NCBI GenBank assembly: GCA_015179025.1
Contig: WHUX01000044.1
Span: forward strand, 62,001-126,000
Source of the DNA: Terfezia claveryi
Lineage: Eukaryota; Ascomycota; Pezizomycetes; Pezizales; Pezizaceae
Reading direction: 5' to 3'
DNA: 64,000 nt
Positions 22,620 to 34,290 of the stretch are shown piece by piece. The first letter of the stretch is position 1; every line of letters starts with the position of its first letter. The notes under the pieces are model-generated. The model did no database searches. It saw only the letters and a program-made list of their open reading frames with translations, and was not told the DNA's origin. The position numbers and the translations under genes are program-made.

Positions 22620-23487
22620 GCTGCCTCTTTTGTGTCAATTACTCTCTCGATTGGTCTTCCGGATAGGTGCCAACCAGGCACTATATACAAAGTCATACTC
22701 GCATACTCGCTGAGGATGGAGCAATTCTCGTGGCTGGAGGATTCATATTGTTCCGTAATATTCCGCATAGGCCGGGAGTTGCAACCACAACCCCGCACGG
22801 AGAAAAAACTACCAGACTACCGGTACTATGTATGTACATAGATTGCGCCTACTGGTATAATCCCTAGTCAGCCGCAATACCGGACTCGCTGTATACCAGG
22901 TCCGTTGCGATACCACGCATGTCTTCTCGGGACACAACATAATGCATGAATTTCTGGAAGATATCTATAGTCATAACCCCACGTGAACCCTTATTTTAAC
23001 CCCCAATTGGGCACTAGCGTGGGGTTTATACCAGATTTTGACTCACGTCCTTGGACGTGTAGTGTACTGGATACCTTCGTCGAATGATCAGACCTAATAT
23101 TAATTCCATATGCATGTCTGGAAAGCATTGAGGCCGTTAGTATACGTCATAGGTATCTGTAACAGCACACAGCACTAACTCTATCCCGGTAGTTACTTTA
23201 GAAGTGAACAACATGTGATCCAAAAATTCCGAATTCACGTGATATACTCTGTATTTGCCAAGTTCATAGCGTGACAGCGAAATATATTAATAGAAATGTA
23301 CAGGGGTGAATTAACTTCGCATTTCAATAACGAAAGCAAAATTAGATTATTCAGTAGACGTCTATGGAAGTTAAGCTCGTGCGTTATTGTGCATGAAATA
23401 TGGGGTCGCTAGAGCGAAGGAAAGAAATGGCGTCTGATCGATTGACCCGTATAAATTCGCGAGTAAGACCGTGTATAAGCTTTCAAT

Positions 23488-23536
23488 ATAAGACCCACGA
23501 GAGGGTGTTGTGCCAACCAGACTAATAATAAGACCC
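23488..23536 (-). repeat. TAGTCTGG micro-element copy C with 9-bp direct repeats
   Basis: ATAAGACCC at 23488-23496 and again at 23528-23536 flank a 31-nt unit (23497-23527). On the minus strand the unit reads TATTAGTCTGGTTGGCACAA followed by CACCCTCTCGT. Confidence 0.8.
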
Positions 23537-24716
23537 TAGCCGGTCAGAACCTGGGAAAGGCACTGTGTTTAAGATTTGCATGCTAAACGCCACGCCGCGT
23601 GGCTTGAAAGAACGTGTAAATGTGGGCTTACTGTTGTTTTATCGGGATCTGAGGTTTATGACATCAAGATGCAAGATCGATTCCAAGTGTGATGCATGAC
23701 GATACCCTGTATATTAGTGAATAAGACTGTATGTCCATCCCGTACTGTGCCTGAGACTGCAATCTCATTCTACGGTATATACATACCTCTTCGAAGAGAT
23801 TAAATCAATCAATATTGCAATGACATATATGTACATTGAGGATCCTGGGCTCTGGCGCATATCGCCTCAGAATATGGATGTTATCGAAATGGATTAGGTG
23901 CAATGTGGCGAACAGTTAGTTTGTCTTGGCCCCTTCCTCCGCTAAGCTCAATAAAGTAGGGTGTTTTTTGACTTATTCTCAGCTAACCGCCGTTGTTCCT
24001 TTTAGCTTCCATTTCTCAGCAACATTGAAATTCGCACCCATCCTCCGCCATATGCGTACAAGTGAGGGAAAATTCTAGATATAGACATGACAGTCCGGCC
24101 CATGTTTTGGATCCCCCCTGGTTTGGACGTTAAGTACGCCTGTGCCTTAATTGCATCTACTTGGGTTTAATTCCACGTTTTGGTGGCACATATATAGTGT
24201 AGCAAGATTCTTTTCTAGTTCACACCGTGACGCTAAACTGAATTTGGATATCAAGCATCAGCATCACCGGTGGGCTGTACATAAGTACGTTTCTAGTCTT
24301 ATACGCTCCAAAGTTTTTGCCAGGCACAATCTGACATGAGCAGTGTTCAAATGTCACAACTAAGAACAAAAGCCCCTTTCACCCCTTCGTTTTCCCTCAT
24401 ATTTCCTTTCTCTTTCTCGTCAACTGTTTTTGCACACCCAGTTGTCCCCTTTTTGTGCTTTCGGAAAGATCAGTTGCGATTATTCTCTCCACACTCACGT
24501 GGGTGGCTTGAAGCCTTTTGTTGAGAGTAATTTCGGGAAATATACTCTGGATATATAAGTGTTCCTCGAGGTCGATTCTTGGGTTGATTTACTTTCTCTT
24601 TTTCTGGATATCCACGTTCGGAGTTGCCTTTTTTTTTTTTTTTTTTTTGAGGGGGGAAACGTGTTGCACATTATTCTCTCCAATCTATAATATTAATAAA
24701 CACTAACACGACAAAA

Positions 24717-27640
24717 ATGATGTTTTTACGATTCAATTTCATGAAGGGGGCGATGGCAATTGGGGCAATAGTAATGCAAGTTGCAGGAGTGAGGATAGAT
24801 TATAATCCTTTGCAGCCAGACGACTTTTGTCGAAGGCATAGCCATGCTAGTGAGTATCCTGATGCAATCCGAACTTATCCATTGGAATTTTCATGCTGAA
24901 ATTTATGGTACATTTGTCTTAGCTGCGCAAATAAAGGATAGATTATACATCGATGGGGGATATATAAACACAAAAGCCAGTGATCTGACGAATTACACGA
25001 GTAAGCCTTTTCCTAACTCATATTCTATGGCAGCCTCCATATGCGATCGATATTGACTTATGGGACATGAATAGTGGATCATCTCCTCTTTCTTGACCTT
25101 AACAACGATACTGCAAAACTTCCGGCCCTGGCAGGGCCTCTGAGCAAGCCCCCTGCTGTACCCAGGGTTGTCGGAGGCCAACTATGGGCCGACGAAGCTA
25201 ATGGTCGTCTTTTTATGTTTGGAGGCGAGTTCCCAGCAGATGAAAAGGTTTTTGATGTGCCGCGCGCCATGTGGACGTATGATACCTGGAACGACACATG
25301 GTCACTACTACCCGAAGACGCGAGCAGTGCGGGTCAAGAACACACACGGCCATCCTTTGGTGCTGGTACCGTCTTGGAGCATGAAGGCAGAGCGTATTAC
25401 CTAGGGGGTTGGGTTGGGAGGAAGAATGTGCCAGGCTGGACTGGTCCTACGATAGCGCTTCCGGGAATGGTAATCTACAATATGGTAGATAATACATGGA
25501 GGAATGAGACAGGCCCCGCAAGGCCATTTCCAAGAGTGGAGGGGGTATTGTTATTTGTGTCAGCAGGGGATAGAGGACTGTTGGTGTCTTTTGGAGGAGT
25601 ATACTCTCACCCAAATGGGACTGTCGAGCCGGTATGCTTTCCATAAAACGGCTAAACGGCTTAAACGGAATTGCCATATGGCCATTAATAATTGTCGTTT
25701 TTTTGCTGAACTTCGGGTTATGTCTAGGCACCGATGTCCGAAATTGATATTTATGACCTTGCCGAAGGGTTTTGGTATACACAGAAAGCGTCTGGAGTCG
25801 TTCCAGAAACACGGAGGCTCTTTTGTGCCGGTGTTGGGGCCGCTGTTGATGGTTCGTCACATAATGTGTATGGTCCCCTCTTGCATATCGGACCTATGGT
25901 ATATTATGCTGACGCTCTAGTAATAATGAAGATATCTCTATGGAGGTGCAGCTACCCAGAACAACAACAGAGGTTATGGTGATGTCTACATCCTTACAAT
26001 GCCGAGTTTCCGTTGGATTAAGTGGTATCCGGATAGTGATAAAGTCCGAATTAACCCGCATAACTCTCTTTCATGTAACGTCGTCAAAAGCCATCAGATG
26101 ATCATCATGGGGGGGTATTTTCCTAATCAGACTACATGTGATGTTCCTGCTGGATTTGGAGTCCATAATCTTGACATGTCGGCATATAATTTTGAAACAA
26201 TGTGGTATGGGTATAGCAAAAAAGATGGCGGATATCTTGTCCCACAAGCAGTCGTTAATGTTGTCGGTGGAGGGTAAGGAACACGACTTAACGGTTTAAT
26301 TCCTATAGCAAGACCCAGAGCTAATATGTATGCAATCTTGGAACAGTCCCAATGGAAAAGCTGTGGTACGAACACCAGAGAATGGTGGCTTCAGTGAACC
26401 TGCCCTCAAGACCCTCTTCACTAGGACATTCACTCCGATTGACAGGAAACCCACTCGAATGCCCCCGGCGAGGGGGGAAGCAAACCAGAAAAAACTTATT
26501 TCAATAATAGTCCCCGTCGTTGTGGGTGTGCTGCTACTGGCCTTCCTGATCGGGTTTTTCATTATCTATCGACGCAAGAAGCAACGCGAGCAACTCCTAG
26601 CGAACCCAATAGGTGGGGGTGGGAATCCCGCGTACCCATATATAAATGAAGTAGGGGATCCAATGGTGAATGGTCCCGTGGACCATATCACAGCCTTCCA
26701 ACTACCAACCACGCAGAGTCCCGCTACCAGAAATTCCCAGTTCCAACCTCTGCGTTCTGCGAGTGCACCAACCCCTGTTCGTGGTACCTTCTCTCGACCT
26801 GAAGGTAGTGATACCATTTATGGACAGTATCGAGGTAACTCCTCAATAGAATCAGCAAGTCCCGAGGGGCCTCCGCACCTTGCAACCATTCAGCCGCAGG
26901 AGTTGTCGGCAGAATACTACAAACAAAGCGAAGTGGAGAAGAAGGGAAAGCTGATCAACGGGATAGTAATGTCATCAGTTGAGTTGTCAGGTGATACAGA
27001 GGGTCTTGGGCTAGATATTTCTGAGAAATATGGTGTGGGGAAAGCACGAGAGTGCCACTTTAGGCCTATATCAGAACTTGATGCACAGGAAGAGCAATGG
27101 GATAGCCATGCTAACGTATCAATGCCTGGGCGTGCACCGAAGAATCTTATTCGTCGATCAATGGGTCCAATATCCCCCTTTGGCGCAACCCCACCACCAA
27201 CGAACTCAATGAAGAATCTCCCACCGTTGCCATCCATGCCGACGGAGGTCACAACTCAGTCCAACTTGAATGGTGCTATAGGCATTGAAACGAGTAGAAG
27301 GATTTCCGAGGGAACCAGCTCTGAGGAAGGGTGTCAGACGCAGGAGGAGCGGGAGATGCTTACCTCAGGGCCATATTATCCTCCCACCCCGAGCAACGAT
27401 GATGATTCTCTCATGAGCATGCCAACACCAACGTGTGAGACTGCAGGAATTGCTCGAATGGTGAGTCCTGTGGCAGTGGTGGCAACAAACCGTGTGAGTG
27501 CATATAGAGTCAATCGGAGTGGAACCGAGAGGGGTGGACGGCCTCTGCGACCCCTGGTAGCAGTGGTACCGTTGGAGAATCATAACCTGGAGGAGGGCCC
27601 AGGGATAAGGTATGATTCGGAGGGAGTGAGAATGGTGTAA
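24717..27640 (+). CDS. Membrane-anchored kelch-repeat protein
   Basis: Six exons: 24717-24849, 24923-25000, 25075-25631, 25728-25867, 25932-26273 and 26347-27640. All introns are GT-AG (73, 74, 96, 64 and 73 nt), giving 847 residues in a continuous frame. The N-terminus is hydrophobic (signal peptide, about residues 1-25). The ectodomain to about residue 440 shows kelch motifs: LYIDGGYI, RLFMFGGEF, AYYLGGW, LLVSFGGVYS, VYLYGGAATQNNNRGYGDVY and IIMGGYF. These form a beta-propeller like other fungal kelch/galactose-oxidase-fold surface proteins. A transmembrane helix (IIVPVVVGVLLLAFLIGFFI, about 468-487) is followed by basic RRKKQ and a Ser/Pro-rich cytoplasmic tail of about 350 residues with no catalytic motif. 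The architecture is receptor-like; the ligand is unknown. A long pyrimidine-rich leader precedes the ATG. Confidence 0.85.
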
Positions 27641-29060
27641 AACCCATTAACCCGCCCACCGTATATGAAAAAAAGTCATATATTACGACTTGTGTAATGT
27701 AATAGAACTAGAATCGGATGTTTTGGGGGCGCCTCTAAATTCGGCGATTTGGAGTTAGCTGTAATCATATAGTGTTTGTAATAAAGTTGATTTTTCGAGG
27801 GCTTGAATTTATTTATCGGTTTCTTTTCTTTTTTTTCTTTTCCTTTTTTTCATTTTATGCAGGACAATATTTATTGTCGATTTGTTTAGTTTGAGGCGCG
27901 ATCTTTCGTAATTTCTCCTATACATTATTTTCTTTTTTTGATCTTTATTGGAGGCGGCCCGAATATATGGCCGGTACAGCACGACAGGTTGGAGTTCATG
28001 GCTACATGCACCTATATGCTTACAAGAGGTACCGTAGTATTTCTATCTTTGCTGATATTATCGATCTATAGGCTACTTAGAAAACGTGTACACACCTCAG
28101 TGCGAAATAAAGAGGTTTTACAATCATTCCTGGATATCTCTTGTCCTATCTAATCAACTATATGGATACATATATATAAATATATCTATACATACAAGGT
28201 GGGGGTTGTTAATATATGGGTCAATGCACGCTTTTAAAACCAGCCCACATCTACATACATAAGTATCATGGTGAATAATAATATGGCTTATGTGGGGATG
28301 CTTGTGGTGGGGTATGATTCTTTGTTACTATGGGAACAGTCCAATCTAAAGGGCTGTACGAGTAAAAACAAAGCTAAGTATCATATGTACCCCCTTGCAT
28401 AAAGAAACCCAAACGCTGCATATTGGATATATTTCACGACCGAAATGTCCAGTACTTTACATTCATACCTAGGTTGATAGCAAGGCAGTCTCGTTGCACA
28501 GCCCAGATCAAGAACCCCTGGCACTGCCTCAAACATGAGAAGTCCGACGTCAACGGGTACAGGACCCATCTCACGAGCGTAGCTTAAAAAGTAAACCTAC
28601 TTAAGTGATCATAAAGTTGTGGCCATTGAGAAACTGAAGTGTTAACCAATGGAAAATTGCGAGCTCTGCCTTGGTGAAGCTGAAGACGATCGAGGTGAGG
28701 AATGCGATGCAATGAATTTTCGTGACGGAGAACTGTCCAGCACATTATTATATGGCAAGCAAACACCGGATTTCGATATTATTATAGATAACTTCGATGT
28801 CGTGAGTAGTTATAGTAAGTTGGTACTACGTATCGCCTGCCCAGCCTGCCCATGCAAATAATATGAAGCAGCCCCATATCAAACCTGTCCATGGAGAAAT
28901 GGGATGGCGAAGCAAGAGATCAATTGCAGGGATTTGAAAACATACAAATAAATCGACATCCCACGAACCCAATTTTGATTCTTGACAGTTGCGTTGGAAC
29001 TACAACTAACTGGTGCTGCTATCAGGTTACAATAGCGACGGCTTAAGTATCGATTCTCAG
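27641..29060. other. Gene-free stretch between the kelch gene and the NLR
   Basis: T-rich 3' flank (27820-27860). Small frames such as 28649-28861 are not supported by any motif. Confidence 0.45.
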
Positions 29061-32000
29061 ATGGAGGTCGTTGGACTTGCCCTAAGTGTCGTGGGGCTCG
29101 CAGGTCCCCTTTCCAAAGCATGTATCAGCGGTTACGAATTACTCCAAGCAACTACCACCATGACGGAAGATGCGGGAGATTTCCGACTTCGAGTGGACAC
29201 AGAAATGGGGCTCCTCAATCTGTGGATCAAGCATTGGGTGAACCAGGGAACAGGGAGGATACGGGGTAGCGGCGAAATCGGAGAGGAAGTCTGTTTTCTG
29301 GCAATAGATATTTTGGCGAAAATTGGTACATTGCTTGTTGATGCCGGGAAGCTACAAGGGAAATATGGCATTCAAGTGAGGAAAGGGACCGGGTTATCCG
29401 ATAAAGACAGCCAAAGCGACCTGGTGGGAATTGGGCGAGTTGGGACGACAATCTCCATGTTGGCCTCCTCGAGGGGTGAAGGTTCGGGCCAGGTTATGTC
29501 TCTAGCACTCGTGAAAGAGGACGAAAAGATTCCTATCGTGACTACGGGACCTATAGGTTCGCGCACTACGTCAGAATGTTCAACGGGACAGCAGGATATA
29601 GTTGAGGGACAGCGCACTAGTAATGCCCGCCGGGGGAGCAAGGAGAGCAAATTTCGTCAATTTTTACGGAAGGCAGGATGCCTCAAATCCCCTGCACCAA
29701 GGCAGGCGGAGAGCTCAACCCAGAAAACTAATAAACAAGGGGAAAACATGGTATCTGAAACCACAAATAAAGCAGGATCATCGACAACAAAGGTGCTCAC
29801 CGAGCCTGTTAAGCCTTCGCCTGTCGGGTCTGCCGGTGAAATAAAGCTTAAAAATGAGATTGATATCGCTAATTCACCGATTGAGGAGGTTTTTGCGACC
29901 CTGCAATCCAAGAAGGTGGAGGTCGAGACGAATTTAACAAAGGTTCGGCGTCTCAAGTGGGTAATGATGGATAAAGAGAAGGCCACTGAGTTGGCAAATG
30001 AGCTGAAGGGCTGGAATGAGAGACTCTTCGCACTATTACCACCTAGGCGGCTCATTCCCCGCAGTAAGTTAATCTATACCTCGTCTTGATGCTGAGGCCT
30101 CAGCTAATGTTAACATTCTCAGGTTCAAGGAAGAACAAACATTATACTATTCCACAGCGTGCAAGTCCCATTTTCACTGGCAGGGAAATGGCACTCAGTT
30201 CATTGGAAGAATCATTTTTTGGTGCACCCGGAGATGATACAAATGAGGATGACAATAGTATATCTGAAGAAGATAAAGTTGACCGCCAGCGCCGAGCAGT
30301 GTTATATGGACTGGGAGGGGCTGGCAAAACACAAATTGCATTGAAGTTCGCGGAAGATAGTCGAGACAGATTTGACTTCATATTCTGGATTAACTCTAGT
30401 AGCGTTGCCAGTGTGGAGGAAAGCTTTCGTGAAATAGCAGATCTTCTTCGTCTTCCCGTCGGAAGCTCAAACAACCTAATTAGGTCCGTGAAAAACAGAC
30501 TTGCTCACCTGCGGGATAAGAATTGGCTACTCATTTTCGACAACGCTGACGACATATCACTTGTGCCTTACCTCCCACAGGGCAATCACGGCAATATATT
30601 GATTACTAGCCGGAATCCAAAGGTACGACAGTACCTAGGTCCATTGGACCAGCCGGCGTATCATGTGGATGAGATGAGCCCTGATGAGGCCGTGGAATTA
30701 CTTTTAAGGGCGGCTGGGATGTCTGGGAAGGTTGGCGAGCAGGTTTTTGTGGATGAGGAAAGCCGGTTGCACGCGTGCAAGATCGTGGAAAAGCTCGGGT
30801 ATTTAGCCCTAGCTATTGACCAAGCAGGTGCCTATATTTGTAACAACGGAAGCTTAGACACTTATCTTGAGTGCTACGAAAATTTCCGAGCAGATTTACT
30901 TGATATGAGAGAGTATGAGGCATCAGGGTATGCATATCCTGTGTACCAGACTTGGGAAATATCTTTCCAGGCAGTCACTAAAAAAAGCCCAGCAGCAGCC
31001 GATTTGTTGCAAGTTTTGGGATATCTGCACTATGAAAGAATTCCTACGGTGATATTTGAGACAGCTTTCCTGGAAAGTACAACTCCAGGCGACGGCAGTC
31101 ATCCTGTTACATTGAGCGCACTAAAGTCCCTTTTACAAGAGTGTATCACCAAAGATGGCTCGACGGGAGCCCTAAAGTGGAGGAGTTTTCACTTTGACAA
31201 TGCAATAGGCCAACTGAATAATTACTCGCTGATAAAGAAGAATGGGCCGTCAACTGACCGAGACCTCCCGCTCACATACTCCCTACATCCGCTTGTGCAT
31301 TGCTGGATCCGGGACCGGAAGAGCTTGGATGAACAAGGAAAAATAGATGTACAATCGAGCACGGTTTCACTACTTCGAAATATGATTCTTCGGACCTCCG
31401 GACCCACAGCCTACGCAATGCGGAGCCATCTAACAGCGCATATTGACAACTGGATTCTCTCTAATTTCGAAAAAGCCCCTGCCGCAGTTTTTGGGCCAAC
31501 GGAAACGTCACAAATGCGGAGCTTCGAGGCTTTTGCGATAGTATATCATGAGGTTGGCCGTCTGCAAATTGCTATGAAACTTCGAGAAACAGTCCTTCGT
31601 TGGCGAACGGAAAACTTGCTCCCCACCCACCATCCAGACATCATCTCGGCAAGGATCTCCCTGGCAGAGACCTATCGCCGAGCAACGATTGATCTTCCGA
31701 AAGCCCTGAAGCTGGACACAGAAACCGTGGAACTCCTTACCAATAGCCCAGAACATGGGCCCGATCATCCCACAACATTGACAGCGAAGCTAAACCTCGG
31801 CTCCACGCTTTCAGATGCCGGTGATCGGACAGGATGTGAAAGGCTTGAGCGGGAGGTTATTGCATCCCGAACGCGGTTGCTGGGAGCTGATCACCTTAAT
31901 GTCGCTGTGGCCCGTGGTAATTTGGGGGTGTCATTATTGCGTCTCCGTCGCTACCCTTCCGCAGAAGTTGAGCTCCGCGTAGCTTTCTCTCGCAGACTAA

Positions 32001-32485
32001 GCATCTTAGGCGAGAAGCATCCAGGCACGTTACTCAGCATGGGGAATCTAGCCGGGGCACTTCGTGGTCAAGGGAAATATGAGGAGGCTATGGCGTTTGG
32101 TAAGCGTGTGGTAGAGATACGAGAGAGGCTCTTAGGAGAGAACCATCAGGACGTTGCGAAGGCTAAAGCAAATTATGGCTACACTTTAATGAGCGCTGGG
32201 AAACTGGAGGATGCGCGGAACTTAGAGCAGGAGGCACTAGACCAGCTGGAAGTCGCCTTAGGAAGCTACCATGGATCCACAATGGATACACTGAGCAATC
32301 TTGCACAAGTGTATCTGAAATTGATGGACGTCAAACAGGTACCCGAATTAGTTGAAAAGACAGAAAGCCTCCTGACAGATCTTATAGATAGGAAGACTCT
32401 TGTTTTTGGGAATGAGCATAAGTCAACGGTGGAAGCTGTAAAGTTGATGACTGCATTTTATGAAAAGATTGGTGGTAAGAGTTAA
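29061..32485 (+). CDS. NLR-type protein: HeLo domain, NB-ARC, TPR repeats
   Basis: Two exons, 29061-30063 and 30123-32485, with a 59-nt intron (GTAAGT...CTCAG), giving 1121 residues. The N-terminus (GLALSVVGLAGPLSKACISG, with Leu/Trp helices to about residue 200, and a later KxRRLKWVMMDKEKATELAN block) matches the HeLo domain known from HET-S and related incompatibility proteins, a membrane-targeting cell-death effector. The NB-ARC domain shows GLGGAGKTQIA (P-loop, about residue 397), WLLIFDNADD (Walker B), ILITSRN and GYLALAIDQAGAYI. The C-terminal 830-1100 has kinesin-light-chain-type TPRs (HPTTLTAKLNLGSTL, HLNVAVARGNLGVSLL, HPGTLLSMGNLAGAL, HQDVAKAKANYGYTL). Fungal NLRs of this build act in self/non-self recognition. 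The ATG at 29061 was chosen because it begins the HeLo domain. Confidence 0.88.
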
Positions 32486-34290
32486 AGAGGTTATATAGCA
32501 TACCCATGTCATCAATTTATATTAACTTGCGCTGTACACGGCGAAAACTTTTTTCCTCTTACTGCATCTCCTTGGTATCCTATATTGAACAAACCCCAAG
32601 TCCAGGTGTGTAGGGTGAATATTGAAACAGTAAGTAGACCTAGACTAAGAATCGCACGGAGCCCAATTATTTTAGCTAATACAAATAGTCATGTAAATAG
32701 GACCCTTCGCCACCAAAATTTGGTTAACAAGATTTCAAAGTGCGGGATTCTCTAGTACGATGTGATGCGAATATTAAGCCTTTTTACGTCTGCATTCTAC
32801 GTACCGAATAGGTACTATGAGCAAATAGCTAAGTACAAATTATCTCCAGATAAAAGGCAAACACCAAAGACGATATAGGTTGTAATTACCGAAAAAAAAA
32901 AAAAAGACCATGTCAGGGTTAACAAAAATTCGGTCACCAAAATGTTTACCTTGGTTGACATGAATACTTATTACCCTCAATTGTGCCAATGTTTATTCCA
33001 TCCTTTGTGCTTACCATCCATATGGGGAGTTCTACGACTACACAGAGCCTTTGGTTAGCTTCGATCCGAGATTTGATTTGTCCATTTGACGGTTGCTCTA
33101 CCTAGTCGAAGGTTGCCCCTGCCCCACCTTGGAGAATACGAGCACTAAAATTTTATTTTATTTTATTTAAAAAAAAAAAAAAAAAAAAAAAAAGCCAGAA
33201 AGAACGACCGAACGTTAAAATAATCCTCCATCCCACGCACAGCGTCTGAAAAATCTCCATAGCTAACGGGCGTCCAGTGCGGTTTATGCTTGCAGAAATT
33301 CCCTCCAAATACATATCTACTGTATCTCTCCAGACAGCTGTCCTTGAAAAGCTGTCGAGCTTTGACTGACATATCTGCCATTCTTCCTAAGGACAAGTAC
33401 TTACGCGTGGGGAGGGCATGTTGCATGCAATATCATTTATCTGAAGCAGAAAAAAAAGCTAATGTACATCCTATCTTTCTTACTTCATACTTTCTCCCTT
33501 TACCCCTTTCGGGCACGTGACATATTGTTATAAAGATACGAAGGGAGGAAAATGGGTCGGAATACTTGGCCTTCGCTATAGCCAGTGTGGTCTTATCTCT
33601 ACGATCTTATGAGGTCATGTGCTAGCTAGCTTAGTCAGACGGTCCTTCTGGACCTTATAGTTGCTGTTTATGCAGGTAGTAGAATATACACACCTCTACC
33701 ACATCACAGCCAGGATTTGCCTATAGTTGAGCTCATCAAACTCGAAAGCAAAGGTTTTTAATCCTGACTGAATACAAATGAAATTAGGACAACACAGCTT
33801 CAGCAATGAACAACCTATATATTACAGATCTAGATGGAAGAGATCTGAGAAATTGGGGTGATAATTGTTTTCACCAGGATTGCATTTGTGGGGGGAAAGC
33901 TCTGTGTATTTTCGGCTCTGTTCACTTCTATAGTAGTCTCGTCCTTTTGTAGGACTTTGGAGAACCTAACTATTGTACGAGAACGATTCGCTCGCCATAT
34001 TTATTTATTGATATAGAAACCCACTCCTGTAGACATTGATCATGCTCGTCGTAGCCATCATATATTGAAATTCCAACCCCCCGACCCACGTCAGACCAGC
34101 GAATGAGATTGAGGAAAGCGCATAATATAAAACGTACGAAATCATCATTACCCATATATGTCAAAGATTGAACTCAGATCCCACAAGCCAGTATCTTGAA
34201 AGCATAGGGATAGGGTGATTCGCTTTGATATATAATCCTCACTGCTTCCTTAGGAATATGGCTATACTTTCCTACCTATGTAACATTAGG
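32486..34290. other. Gene-free stretch with A tracts and a solo LTR
   Basis: A runs lie at about 32891-32905 and 33170-33193. The solo LTR is at 33586-33708. No coding sequence is supported. Confidence 0.5.
33586..33708 (-). mobile_element. Short solo LTR (123 bp) with 5-bp target duplication
   Basis: On the minus strand it starts TGTGATGTGG and ends GACCACA, the TG...CA ends of an LTR. It is flanked by GCCAG at 33581-33585 and 33709-33713, a perfect 5-bp target duplication. A related copy lies at 62429-62555 in the same orientation. No internal region is present, so it is a solo LTR left by recombination. The parent family is unknown; at about 125 bp it is short enough for a TRIM-like element. 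Confidence 0.75.

Larger units (their letters stand above)
21108..24716. other. Long intergenic stretch between nirA and the kelch gene
   Basis: No gene supported. It contains a T tract (21374-21391), a tRNA-like sequence (22553-22619), a micro-element copy (23488-23536) and a pyrimidine-rich leader with a T run (24630-24648) just before the kelch ATG. The short frames are scattered and lack conserved motifs. Confidence 0.5.

Noticed and set aside
22580..22798. Minus-strand frame of 72 codons
   Set aside because: Its C-terminal peptide is the antisense of the tRNA-like T arm, a common false ORF.
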